A stretch of DNA of 64,000 nucleotides, taken from the NCBI GenBank assembly GCA_021234155.1, contig JAJEKV010000011.1, positions 6,991,132 through 7,055,131 of the forward strand. The letters run 5' to 3'. The position numbers and the translations under genes were made by a program. This DNA comes from Isoetes taiwanensis (taxonomy: Eukaryota; Streptophyta; Lycopodiopsida; Isoetales; Isoetaceae). The notes under the pieces are model-generated. The model was not told the origin of the DNA. It searched no databases and saw only the letters and a program-made list of their open reading frames with translations. Shown here in pieces: positions 20,443 to 32,787 of this stretch; position 1 is the first letter of the stretch; each line of letters begins with the position of its first letter.

Positions 20443-23151
20443 TGCATATCTTTATACTTTTACGTTATGTACTTGCATATCTTTATACTTTTACGTTATA
20501 TACTGTTTGACCACCCTATATGGGTGCTGGCCATGTTCTATCATATTGTTAGACCATATTAATTTCAACCTGCACACCAGAGTTCTTTGAGCAGTATTGT
20601 AATGTCGAACTTTAATCCGGGAAACGTCCCATTCCTTATTGTCCTGCTGACCGTTGTCCATATGTCTTTAGCATTAAAGCCTTTTTGGATAAAGGTTTGT
20701 ATCAGTTTCCAGATATCCTCTGCTGCTGCTTTTGGGTCGTTGTGTACATAGAGAAAAGGCACCTGGGTTCAGAATCTAGACTAAGGCGTAGGTGTAGAAT
20801 TTCTGGCCTACGGATCTAGTTTAGATAGGTTGCATGGCATGCATAGCTAGATATCTAGCTCCTGGCACTAACATCTGAATGTAAATGACTGACTGGAATA
20901 CTAGAATAATATGGTAGCCTTGGTTGTGGAATCTAATATTTAACATTTGATGTAGCCTAATTAGTGTAAAGCATGAAGTAATATGCTGACAGGTCTACAG
21001 AACCAGGCTAATCTTGAGACTTTATTATGGATATGTAATCTCACCTTGTATCTTGATGTATTTGAAAAAACCTCCAAGACTACGGGTCTTCTGAGGTTTA
21101 TTATTGAGAGGTGTTACTGCTGCACAGTTACATAGGCTCCACTTGAGCATGGAACATAAAAATACAGCAGAATAATCTAAGCTTTTATTCTGAGCTTTTA
21201 CACAAGGGCCCCAAAAAAAAATTGTTATTAGTTTTTTATGTTAGTTTTTGTGTTATACCAGTAGGATAAACTAATATTACTTTGTGGGTTAATATGTTGA
21301 ATAAGTAGATGGAGTAGTGTGATTTGTATTTAAGATTTTTCAATGTGGTATATCAACATAATAAGTACCTATACTTTTCCATTACAGTTTGCTGGTATAG
21401 TTTACTACTATTGTTCTTTGTGGTGGTGAACTTTCTTGGTTTCTTGGTGTAGTTTACTACTATTGTTCTTTGTAGTGTTAAACTTTCCTGGTTTATTGCT
21501 ACTGGACATGTGGTTCCAAATAATAGTATAGGCTGTAAACCACTAGTGTCTTTAACTTTAAACAATTGGGCAACTCATTATAGTGTTCCAATCAACTCAT
21601 TAATATCTTGTCACATGAACCATTGATGTTGCATACAATAAGGGCTTAAAGTTTCTTATTAAAACAAATAACACTTTATATTTTAAAATAGTGGTGGCTT
21701 TGTATCTTCAAGACATTTTGTGATGGAGGTAAGCCAATTATGTTTTTAATTATGGGTTCATAATGCTCTAATAAGAAAACTAAGGATCTTCTATTTGTAA
21801 ACCACCAGTGGTTGCATAGAATAAAAGCTTGGAGTTCTTTATAAAACAATTATCAGTCTATCTCTCAAGATAATGGTGGCTTTGCATCTTCAAAGTATTT
21901 TGTTTGGGAGGTAAGCCAATTGTATTTCGAAACCACAATTGATATTAATTTAATAGGAAAACTAAGACATGTTCTATTTGTAAGCTGCCAGTGGATTTAG
22001 CTTGAAGCACTTGTGCACCTCATAGTAGTTGCCATATGAAATCATCAATGTCTTGTCATATGAGCAATTGTTGCTTTACGTAATAAAGCATCCAAGTTTA
22101 TGACAAAAAATAATGCATGTTTTCCATCAAAATCGATAATGGCTTACATCTTTAAAATATCTTTTGTTGGAAGCAAACCAAATGATGTTTTTTGTCATCT
22201 AAACAATATGAGTTTAGAGGGAGCACATTAAAATAACTTAGGTTTCCTTCTTTACCTCATATTGGTGTTCTCATAAAAGTAGTAGTAATTGTGTGTGGAA
22301 CAAACAATAAATTGTTGAAAAACCTAAAGTCTATTCGTTTTATAAACCATTGCCATTTTAATAGAAAAAGATCTATTGTTTAATACTTGTTAGTCCAAAT
22401 AAATTGGCATATAAACCATTACATCTCAAAAGAAAAGAATGTACAAAATAATACATGTTAGTCCAATCAAAATGACGTGTGTTTTTCACCATGGTCTACC
22501 ATTGTCTGATTTATAACCTGTTTATGTTTTGTGATTGAACCACTATGCCATTTGCAGTGGTAAGTAATGCAAAACCGTACTAGTAACCCGTTTATGTTTT
22601 GTGATTGAACCACTATGCCATTTGTAGTGGTTTGTAATTGAACCACTATGCCATTTGTAGTGGTTTGTACTAGAAACTGAATGTAAATTATGATCGTAAA
22701 ACCTCATTGCTCTAAAAAGCATGCATGGTTTGCCAAAATTGTACCATGCTTGATTTTTTTTTAATACCACATTCCAAAAAACAATCTAGTTTTCGTGATG
22801 AGCATAGTTGGTTTTTTTTTTGGAAAACCTCATTCTAAACAGCATGTTATAAAACCTCATTCCAAAAAACAAATGTAGTTTCCGTGATGTGTACCATAGT
22901 TGGTTTTTTTTTGGAAACCCCATTCCAAACAGCGTGTAATATCCATGATATAATTAGTTCAGATTTAAAAACTAGACATGTAAATGGAATGATAAAACAG
23001 AAATGCTTATATTTATCTTATTAAGCATTATAAAAATAGCTGGAGATCCAAAATTGTTGCAAGAACATTGAAAAACTAAATTTGCCTAATTGTGATAGTC
23101 GAACGGTCAAACTTCTGAGTCTTCCATCCCTCTTTGGATATCTGCACTAAC
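20443..23151. other. No confident gene; AT-rich, repeat-bearing region between convergent genes
   Basis: A 65-codon minus-strand ORF (20762-20565, MPFLYVHNDPKAAAEDIWKL...) looks protein-like but stands alone and is unrecognised. Positions 21385-21500 hold a diverged duplication of about 65 bp (GTAGTTTACTACTATTGTTC). Positions 22750-22930 hold repeated GGTTTTTTTTTGGAAA-CC-CATTC blocks. The region separates the plus-strand SAM-like locus from the minus-strand 624-residue gene. Confidence 0.45.
22530..22675. repeat. Imperfect tandem repeats of a hairpin unit
   Basis: GATTGAACCACTATGCCATT-TG(C/T)-AGTGGT occurs three times (about 22532-22560, 22602-22632 and 22636-22666). Each unit contains ACCACTA...TAGTGGT arms and can fold on itself. 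Similar AACCACTA words recur at 37740-37980. Confidence 0.75.
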
Positions 23152-26100
23152 TTATGCTTTACACATAACTGCAAAACGCTTGTAAAGTCCTGGCCCACTT
23201 AGCTTGGACATTTTTGGAAAAGCATTCTTTTGCTTACCATTGAAGTCTTTGCAGAATGCTAGTATGTCTTTGCTACTAATATCGCTAACTTTATCCTTGT
23301 CAAGCGCCACCATGCACACAATTTTATGCTTGGAATAAGTCATGCTTTCTAGCACACTTAAGAGTTTCTCATTGACTTCTACCTGTAATGCACATCACAT
23401 ATGTCAGCTACATCATAATAAACGATTAATTCAATATCGACAAGCTGCAATTTTGCATAAAACTGAAAAATTCCAATCGCCTGACTAAACTAGAAGCCTG
23501 GTTATTAAACTTGAAGCATGTTTGTTCTATTCTGCAACAAAAAAAATCTCTAAATCAGATATGTGCATGATGGTGCATGCACTAAAAAATAGGCTGAGCT
23601 TAAATGGCAATAAAGAAATTTTTAAACATGCATGCTAACATGTCAATGTCAAGACTAATTAAGCTCTATTTGTTCAATACACTTTGTATGGCAGACAAGT
23701 TTGGGCCTCTAATCTTGGAGAAGATGAATGGAATCGATTCATGAGGGTCAAATATTAACAATGTGAAGAATGATCAGGAGCAAACCCTCAGTCCCCCATC
23801 ACCCATCACAATGTTGGCAGAATTTGCAGTCAATGCTTGAAGCCAAGTCTTTGGCTGATACTACACACGATGGCAGGTAAAGGCTCTCTGATTTGGCATT
23901 CAGTTCATTCAAATATTGCCTAACTTAGGTAAAGATAGCTGGTTTCCTGCATATGCAAACACATGTGGCAGACAAGTGGACTGATTCAAGAGAATTATCC
24001 GCCAAACAACAATTCTACAAGGACAATTTCTTGAATATCTCCAGAGGTGGTTTCCTTCGATGTCTTGGATACATAGACTCTGGAATATATTGAGGCAGTC
24101 CGTCAAATATTGAAGTTGGCCAAGGCAAGGGCAATCTGTCAAGTATGCAACTTGTGGGCAGTGGAATCAAAACACTTTATCTTCTTGTGTTCAGCAGCAT
24201 ACTATGATATAAGAGGAAGATACCACATTATCTTCTTATGTTCAGCAGAAAACTATGACATAAGAGGAAGAAGGAGCTTCACATAAAAGAACAATTCCAT
24301 AGATGTTCTGCGACAGGCCTGCAGTGGTTATAATTTGATAAAATATATTAAATGCTTAATTAGGATGCTTTTATGCATGATTTGGAGCAAATAAGCACTT
24401 GCCTTGGCATGCTTAACTTCGCCTTACTGCATGTCCTAATGGGCAGCATAGGGCTGATTTAAAAAGCAACTCAAAAGTTGAGCTTGAAATGTTAAAAATA
24501 CAGCATGGGAAAGTGTCAAGTAAAGCATGGCAGCATGGTACTAATGGCGATATGTTGTAAAGCATGGCAGCATGGTACAAATTTGAAAAGCAATTCAAGA
24601 GCAAAGATTCTAACACTGCTCAAAAGTGGCGCAGAAATTTACTTTGCATGCATGTCTAATCGAAAGGTAACTTTAGAACTACTAATTTACCTCATTGTCG
24701 ATTTCCATGACTTCCCTCTCTTCAAGACGTTTCTTCCTCTCCTTCGCAAGGGAAATTAAATTTTCAGCTTCGCCTTTGGAGATGCGTTCAAGGGCAGATT
24801 TTGGATAACGGATGATCCACTGTTTTGTCTCCTCTCCAAGATCACCAAATGATGTAACTTCATCATTTGCAGGAAAAGGAAGAGAAAGACCTTCACAACC
24901 ATCATGAATAAAATCTATGGTCAATGAGACATTACCCACTCCAATAGGTATTCCATGTGTAAGCTTCATAGGATCGCATTGATGAATCTGACCTACTCCG
25001 ATTGGCTCCGCCTCATGCATTAGACATACATGTTCGCCCTCATGGAAATCTTGCACCTACAATTGTAAATAGGACATAACATTTCATTATTATGCTCATA
25101 ATGCATGCATTGGGAAGACAAACCTGTTCATGATTGTACTGCTTCAATTTTTCAGAATTTGTGCTACAATCACTATGACGCTTCCTGTTTGGTCTACAGG
25201 TTGTCTCCAACTCGTTGCTTATATTATCAATGGCATCTTCCTCGTCATCTTCATCATCAATAGATGCGAATCCCTTTTCAAAGCCCTTGTCCATTGTGGA
25301 CAATGTGAAACATTCAGGCCATAATAATTCATCCTGCGGAAATTATTGTTAGAAACTAGAATGAGCAAAACGTTAGGATTAAACAAAACATAATAAATTA
25401 GGACGAAGGAGCTGAGCTCTATCTTTGACAGTTTTATTGCATTTTTTATACCCATTTACGGATTTAGTAATGGTGCTACTTTTTACAGATCTGGCTATGG
25501 TGTTTTTCTCCTTGCAACCTCCCATGTTTGTGTGCTCTAGCAAGATCCAGCAACAATTTATGGCAGCCAGATCAGTTCTAGGAACAATGGAAGCAGATTC
25601 CTTGAATTCATTCACTTGAATCCCCTAAATTCATTTACTTGCAATGAGAAAACGCGATTTCTAACATCATTAAAGCTCTTACCTCAATGGAAAGATTGCC
25701 GATCTTATGTTGTGATCCTGCATGACAGTTTTCGAACGGAAGGAAGGCATCTTTTCCATTATTGTTTAGACTTGTGATTTTGATTTGAACTTTCTTGTAA
25801 TCACCTTCTTCAACGACATTTTTAACTTGGGCTGTTCCCACTATAAATTCTGCACTTGAAAAGAAGTACGGACGCTCACAACCTGAGGCAAAAAGTTGCT
25901 CAAAAAATTTCAGCTCATGCAACCCAAAAGTTTTCGAGGAGGCAATCAATGTCACTTCAGCACATTCCTGGTAATTTCTTTCATACTCAAAAGACTCAGA
26001 TCTGATCTGCAACCTTCTCTTCTGCCCTGTAATTATCAAACTTATTGTTTCACGAATAAACTTTGGAGGCACTGGATAAGACACTCCAGGCCATGTTATC

Positions 26101-26750
26101 GGCTTGATTCTTCTACTCGCCAATAGATTAGTTACCAACTTATCTCTCTTCTTCCTCCAGTCCTTGTTTTCTTCTCGTGGCATAAAACTTGGTAGAGTAA
26201 AAATTGGGAAAGCATCCATAACAGCATGCCGTATCTCTCTATGGTTTACGACCATTTGCATCCACTGCGAATCATGGCCTGTTTTTTTCAATGCCTTCTT
26301 ACCGCTTCTAACATCGTCCCCTTTACTCAATAAGACAAATACATGACGAGATTCTGGAACTCGGTCCCAACGTATCTGACCGTATTGCACAAGTATACCT
26401 GCCTCACGAAACTTTCTCTGCGCATTTGGATCTGCACCATCCCTTGTGTTGGTGGTACCTGATATAGAATTGCTACATGTGGTTGGTTTAGGAGAAACCA
26501 TGTTGACTGTTGTAGCAGCAGTACATTCCTTCTCTTTGATTTCATCTCTTAATCCCGCAATACCAACTGCTATACCTTTCCCAAATCCTAAATCAAGCCA
26601 GTCAGTAGAGGCATATTTCAAAAATGTCATACCCAAAACCTCGTTTTCCACAATTAAATCTGTGATTATCTCAGACGGAAGAGACGAGAACCGAGCACAT
26701 ATCCTTGGGCTGCCACCTTGAAACAATTGACATGGAAGGTATTTCGACAT
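23152..26750 (-). CDS. Intact four-exon gene for an unrecognised 624-aa protein with a SAM-like segment
   Basis: Exons on the minus strand are 26750-25683, 25333-25124, 25056-24691 and 23382-23152 (stop included). All introns are GT-AG, all junctions are phase 0, and no internal stop appears: 356+70+122+76 codons. Residues about 20-75 look like a SAM domain (SLPSEIITDLIVENEVLGMT, then LGFGKGIAVGIAGLRDEIK). Residues 150-350 are a basic globular region (REIRHAVMDAFPIF, FIRETISLIITGQKRRLQIR). An acidic run (DDEDDEEDAIDN) lies near 375 and a charged helix (AKERKKRLEEREVMEIDNE) near 530. I do not recognise the family. An extra 5' exon is possible because an AG acceptor-like site (CTTCCTTGTAG) lies just upstream of the ATG. 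It is the best-preserved gene in the window; cellular gene versus TE accessory gene is undecided. Confidence 0.75.
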
Positions 26751-27253
26751 CCATAATCTACAAGGAAGAAAACACCAATATAAAACCTGAAAATGTTGAA
26801 TTTTAGACATAGTAAACATGAGTATGGTTTTGTCTTCACTGCTTTGATACTGACTATATTAACGTGATGATGGCCATCCTACACTAGTCAATGAAAGTTA
26901 AGAAAATTGCTTTTGTAAACTCTATGTTGAATCTTTAGCATCTGAACTAACATATATAGGAAAGATAGAAAATCAGTAGAGTGTTTAAACTGACCAGTAA
27001 TCTAAAATAAATGCCTTGTTTCAGTGCATCCCCATTTTTATACTTTGTACTATATTTGCCTTCTCCAAGACAAGAGATCATGGTTTAAGTAACAGAAAAT
27101 TGGTCATTCATTGATATCCTTTAATGATGGCTTTCTGAAGCAATTAATGAGGACTGGAGCGCAATTTAGTACTGAACTGAAAGAGCTTTTTGAACTCATT
27201 TTCACAACTCAATGTAAATTTTGGAAATGATGCCTTTGACACTCAATGATCTG
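26751..27253. other. No gene seen; 5' flank of the 624-aa gene
   Basis: AT-rich, with no recognisable coding exon. It is the likely place for a 5' UTR or promoter of the minus-strand gene, but no element stands out. Confidence 0.4.
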
Positions 27254-28219
27254 CTAAAAAATGCTTTTGACAACTTCGAAAATAAAAAGTGTAAAGACAT
27301 AGGAGACATGCAAGTTGATGTTACTTCTGGTAATACATATAATCAAGGATAGCTGCAAAGTTTTTGGCATAAGCCTGAGTAGCAAAAGCTTGGAGCAAGG
27401 CAGCCCACTGAACCCCTGGCATAATACCACAGTCCACAATATGCACTTTTGACGCTCCTCCAACTGCCTCAAGAATGGTCTGATTAGCAGTTAAATGTGC
27501 AAACTTAATAAATGGACAGGCATCATTCCAGTTTCTGTAAGAAACCACCATGTCCTGCAAACTCTCATCTCTAGCCCTTATCTTCCAACTTCTCTGCAAG
27601 CCCATCTGCAAAATGAGCCACTATTCTCTGTGTTCGATCCCCAAGATGAGATGACCGTTCTCTGCGAATGTTCAGAGTAGTCCTTGCAGACTCAAGATCC
27701 AAGTTGCAGTACTCTCAGATCATGTTCTGCCTGACTTATCATTCTTAAGTTATCATTATATTCCAAAAGTAGCAGCTAATTTAATCACAAGACAGGTTCT
27801 GATTATCAAGATGAGGATTATTACTTGCCACTGAGAAACATGTGATCAGAATCAGATAATTCAATCCTAGAGCAGAGGAAGCAGATGCAGAAGAGATTGG
27901 CTTTGTAGAGATTGGCTTTGTCTGTTATGCATTGCCAGTTCTCAAAAAGAGAGGGGCAGATATAAGAAACGGTGACTCTGAAAGTGATACATTGGACTTC
28001 CTATCTGAATGCTTCTCTTCCAATTCAACAAAAAGAAAAGGGCACAGAGAATTGTGAAGTACCTCTAATCGAAATGCTCAATGTAAGCTTTCTTTGACGG
28101 CTTTGATCCCAAAACAACACCGACTGCCTAAACCCTCCTGCATGTAAAAATTCGAAATTGAATGCTGGACTCATCTGTAACGCCTGCAGCATCGGCCGTT
28201 TTTCCCACGACGTCGACAT
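27254..28219 (-). pseudogene. GRAS-domain transcription-factor pseudogene
   Basis: The minus strand at 27611-27321 encodes part of a GRAS domain: NDACPFIKFAHLTANQTILE, then GGASKVHIVDCGIMPGVQWA and ALLQAFATQA. This corresponds to the leucine-heptad/VHIID region (VHIVD is visible) of the SCL4/7-like or DELLA-like branch. Just upstream, another frame gives LNIRRERSSHLGDRTQRIVA then HFADGLAEKL (about 27590-27680), the preceding helix, so a frameshift separates the two. An ORF with an ATG at 28219 could be the original N-terminus. Downstream PFYRE and SAW motifs are not present after 27321. GRAS proteins are plant nuclear transcription regulators; this copy is truncated and frameshifted. Confidence 0.75.
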
Positions 28220-28396
28220 TGGAAGCTCTCTGAATATTTTTGAAAAAAGAAAAAAAAAATGACCTATCCGGCTGGAAAACTTATACTATGCCTTTGCTTT
28301 TGCCTTGGCTTTATTTTTGCAACGTAGAACATTGCAATATTTGCATTTTTTTCCCCCCAATGTTAATGTCATAAAATTCCAATCGTTAAATTCATA

Positions 28397-30340
28397 TTTT
28401 TTTTTTTGACGAACTGTGTCAGCAATATATTAAAAGAATGGTAATGTTACAAAGCAAGTGAGGAGGAAGGAGAACTGCCCCAAAGAGACAGTGATACCTC
28501 GACACTCCACAACAACTGCAACTCTACTGCTGTACAAACTGGCCATCACCATCTACCACACCCAAGAAGTCCCGCCAAATGGAAAACTTCCGCTCTACTA
28601 ATCCCGGGAACACCAAAAAGCTTTGAAATAGCTTGTACCGAAGTCGAGGAATCGAGAGGCCGCAGTTTTTGAATCCCCCGAAGATCCACAACCGCCGCTT
28701 CCAAATCAACCACACCAACCAAGCCCGCGACGGATGCAAGGCTTGCCGCATCGAAAGCGCCAAGCACCAGGATATACATGAAGCAACAATTGTTGGCTAT
28801 TCAATCTCACCAAACGAGCCCCCGACCCAATCCTGTGCAACACGCAAGTGAGGGCATAAAACCGCACAATGCTCCACGGTCTCACGATGAAGGCCACAAC
28901 AAGGGCAAAGAGGGCTCACACCCGCCTAAACCGACTCACAAGGACATTCACCACGTCTGGCGGTGCACCACCGCCCGAAGCACCCGAACCCGGTGGGGAA
29001 GTGAGCTCCATGTCCCGCCCAAACCGAAAGCCATCGAGAACCCGAAGCTGCAGAGACCACTTGCCCGAAGGGGGCAGAGTGTCATGAATAGCCAACACCC
29101 GGTAACAAGACCGCACAAAAAACAAGAAGATACAACATCCGGATGAACCTTCCAAACCGCACCACCACATCACCACGAGGGACTATAGGTATGTGTAGCG
29201 AATACTCCCCGCCACTTGTTCCCGAATGATAGCCCGGCCATCGCCCTTCAGCGAAAAGCGAAGCTCGAAAAGAACTCCCACGGCTAGCTGACCATCCCAA
29301 TACCAATCCTCCAAGGTGAGCACGCGGCTTCGCCTTCCAACGGCCTCAAGGTCCGAGAGCATGCACAAAGTGGCGACCAAGGGCAAAAAATGCCAGGGGT
29401 AGAGGAACCCACAAGAAAGGAGAAGAGTGGTGATAAACCGAGGCATAATCTAGCTGGAAGAGCACACGACGCGATCCCAAGCCCGCAACACCCCCGCGGA
29501 GAAAAGGGGATGCATGTGGGAAAGGCGGAGACCATACAACAAAGGCCTGTGGCAACTCTACATGCACAGACGACTTTCCAAATGCCACACAATGGCGAAG
29601 AGATTGCCACAATAGTGCCGCACTGGAGAAGATGCTCCATCTGCGGAATGCTCCAAATAAACTTAGAGACCAACACCTTACTATGCGGTGCCAAATCCGA
29701 ATGGCCAAGCCCCCATCCTCCCCGGGCGGAGACACTTCCACCAAGCCACTTTAACAACCGCCCCTTCATCATCCCCCCCCCCACACAAAATTTGAACAAT
29801 CTTATCCAAAGCCCTCAGATCTTACCCTCGAGGAGCTAACATCGCAGATCTCAGTATACACATGAGTGCTACAAAGAAATCGACTTGGCAATAGTGATCC
29901 TACCTGCCATGGACAACTTGCTACCCTTCCACCAATTGAGGTGTTTCTGCAACCCCTGCAAAATCTCATCCCACACCCTCCCCATGGAAACATCCCCTCC
30001 AAAGGGAATACCCAACAGCTTAGTACACACATTACCTGGAAGCACCTTCCAAGGGAATAGAGCCAAACAAGGGGGAGGCGGAGTCAACTGGGCCCATAAT
30101 GCGGAGCATTTGCCCCAATTCAGAAGAATGCCTGAGGCCAAGGAGAAAGTATCCAGCAAACCCTTCACATTCCGCAAATTCCTCTCTTCTGCCACCAAGA
30201 AGAGAAAACCTGTTGAAGGACTTGAAAACCTGTTGTATATATTGTAAAGGATTTGAAACTTTCTCTGGATATATGCACAAGACCAGGGGATCATCAGTAC
30301 ACGTTGTTGGCATTGACAATGGCCCAAACTATTTTCTTTG
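28397..30340 (-). mobile_element. 5'-truncated LINE with poly(A) tail
   Basis: Minus-strand motifs run in family order. A degenerate YADD box reads TDDPLVL at about 30290-30270. Thumb-region blocks SGILLNWGKCSALW, TKLLGIPFGG and LNWWKGSKLSMAGRITIAKS follow at 30130-29890. A zf-RVT zinc motif, LCPCCGLHRETVEHCAVLC, lies near 28900-28845, and a Trp-rich tail (28763-28524) ends at a stop. The element closes with a poly(A) seen as poly(T) at 28397-28409 on the plus strand, directly after ATTGCTGACACAGTTCGTC. Fingers and endonuclease domains are missing, as expected from incomplete reverse transcription. Several frameshifts (30381-29284 alternate frames) indicate an inactive copy. It is GC-richer than the flanks. 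Confidence 0.88.
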
Positions 30341-30357
30341 CACAGGTTGCCATCTAA

Positions 30358-31064
30358 GGCTTCTTCATAACATATCCACACGTGATTGTTATGAAGCGTT
30401 TGTCAATACATGGCATGCATTAGAATGTTATGCCAATATTGCTCTACTATAATGCTCATGGGCATGGTTTTTAGTTGTGGACATTTTGATTTTGCATTCT
30501 CAAGTGGTATCACCCTAAAGGTCTATACTAGTATGCGTGAAGGAGTGTTAGTTAATGCACAACTTTAATCCTGACAAGACTAAATAAGCGTGTAAGTGGC
30601 ACCCCACAATATCTAATGCCTCTTTCTTCTTATCTTTCTAGAACTATCAAACCATAATGCAAGTTCAATCCTCGTAAACATTGCTCTTTGGATTTGTTTT
30701 GTGCAACGGATTTACCATTGATCAATCCCCATAAACAACCCAATATGGCCCGGTCGCATGGGCAAAGAATGTCGAATTGCAATAAGGGTCGTGCATAACA
30801 TATCCACACATGATTGTTATGAGGTATTTGTCAATCATGACATGCATTTGAATGTTATGCCAATAATTTAAGATGTTCATGGGCATGGTTTCCAGTTGTG
30901 GACATCTTGCAATTGAATTCACATTTTCAAGTAGTATCACCCAGAATATCTATGCTAATAAGCATGAAGGAATGTTAGTTTGTGGGAATGCATGACTTTA
31001 TTCCTCAAAAACCAAATAAAAGTGTAAAGTGGCGCCTCACAATATCTAATGCCTCTTACTGACG
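30358..31064. repeat. Diverged direct duplication of about 275 bp
   Basis: Positions 30358-30635 and 30789-31064 are clearly homologous in the same orientation. Shared landmarks are CATAACATATCCACAC(G/A)TG, ATGCCAATA, CATGGGCATGGTTT, GTAGTATCACC/GTGGTATCACC and CACAATATCTAATGCCTCTT. The spacing is about 430 bp. No coding signal is seen, and no LTR-type TG...CA boundaries were found. Confidence 0.85.
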
Positions 31065-31116
31065 ATAAAATCATTCTATTCTATTCTTATATTTCCAGAT
31101 ATCGAGCCACAAAAGA

Positions 31117-32787
31117 ACCCTCCTTGGGCAACGGTTTCAAATTTGGCCCATTGCAATGGCTCGTAACAAAATTTGGACATCATCGACCGGGCATGCATGG
31201 AAGGAAGGCCTAATCCGGCGATTCGACTCTGCAGTTTCCTCCAGAAGGCCAAAGTCACCCCAGGACACATGTTTGAGGGGCAGACGGCTGATCAAACATC
31301 GGATTGCCAAGTACATGCTATGTCTAGACTAGCACACTAGCCAGCGAGTGCATTGGGCAGGAGGTCAAATAGTTTTCCATATCAAGCCGAGTTTGGTTAT
31401 AGATGGTCATAAATATTTGGCCCCTAATGCTTTGGACTCATGCGTCAAGCCAAAATTGCATTTCAAGCTCACTATCGAGGCTTAACTGTGGGAACACGCC
31501 ATTTTCCCGTCTTGCCCCTACGTCGAAAAGGGGGAAATTTGGGGGTTAGTACATCCGTGCGGTTGATGTCCATTTTTTCTTTTTAGAGACGTGTCATGTG
31601 ACATGAGCTACCGTTTGAACGGTGGGATTAGGAGATGGAGCGGTTTTGGTGCCCTGATACGTAAACCCTACTAAATCTGTAGGGTTTAGGTTTTGGCAAC
31701 CTTTCCTGTCTTGGAAGTGGTCAAAAGCTTGCCTGCAGGGTTTTCTCGAGGGTCCGAAGAAAGAGTCTGAGAGGGAGAACAAAAAAACCCTCCATGGGCA
31801 CCGGTTTCAAACTTGCCCCATTGCGATGGCTCGTAACAAGCTAGACATCGTGTGACTCGGCGTGCAAGGAAGGCACGAAACAACGATTCGACTGTGCAGC
31901 TAGATCCAGAAGGCCAAATTTACGCCAAAACACATGTTTGAGGGGCAGACGGCCGATCAAAACATTGGATTGCCAAGTACATGCTACGTCTAGTCTAGCA
32001 CACTAGCCAGGGAGTGCATTGGGCAGAAAGTCGAATAGTTTCCCACATCAAGCCGAGTTTGGTTATAGATGGTCATAAATATTTGGTCCCTAAAGTAAAA
32101 TGGATGCTTTGGACTCATGCATCAAGTCAAAATTGCATTGCAAGCTCGCTAGAGAAGGTTAATTGTGGGAGCACGCCATTTCCCCGTCGTGCCACTACAT
32201 CGAAAAGGGGGAAATTTGGGGGTTGGCACATCCGTGCGGTTGATGTCCATTTTTTCTTTTTAGAGACGTGTCATGTGACATGAGCCACCATTTGAACGGT
32301 GGGATTAGGAGATGGAGCAGTTTTTTTGCCCTGATACGTAAACCCTACTAAATCTGTAGGGTTTAGGTTTTGGCACCCTTTCCTGTCTTGGAAGTGGTCA
32401 AAAGCTTGCCTGCAGGGTTTTCTCTAGGGTCCGAATAAAGAGTCCGAGAGGGAGAACAAAAAAACCCTCCTTGGGCACCGGTTTCAAACTTGCCCCATTG
32501 CGATGGCTCGTAACAAGCTAGACATCGTGTGATTCGGCATGCAAGGAAGGCATGGAACAACGATTAGATGGTGCAGCTAGATCCAGAAGGCCAAAGTTAC
32601 CCCAAAACACATGTTTGAGGGGCAGACGGCCGATCAAACATTGGATTGCCAAGTACATGCTATGTCTAGTCTAGCACACTAGCCAGGGAGTACATTGGGC
32701 GGAAAGTCGAATAGTTTCCCACATCAAGCCGAGTTTGGTTATAGATGGTCATAAATATTTGGTCCCTAAAGTAAAATGGATGCTTTG
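31117..32787. repeat. Tandem repeat of about 670-677 bp, about 2.5 copies
   Basis: Units begin at ACCCTCC(T/A)TGGGCA: unit 1 at 31117-31786, unit 2 at 31787-32463, and a partial unit 3 at 32464-32787 that stops after GGATGCTTTG. Each full unit contains TTTTTCTTTTTAGAGACGTG, then TGATACGTAAACCCTACTAA and TCTGTAGGGTTTAGGTTTTG. Sequence similarity is high by eye, with scattered substitutions and small indels. ORFs in it (for example minus 31883-31686 and 32560-32363) recur with the repeat and are not taken as genes. It could be a short satellite block or tandem LTR/promoter-like units; no coding sequence of an element adjoins it. Confidence 0.92.

Noticed and set aside
31650-31690. AAACCCTA/TAGGGTTTA words as an interstitial telomere remnant
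   Set aside because: Only isolated units occur, once per 670-bp repeat; there is no run of telomeric repeats.
31686-31883. Repeated 65-residue minus-strand ORF (also at 32363-32560)
   Set aside because: It recurs only because the 670-677-bp unit is tandemly repeated, and it has no recognisable domain or start context.
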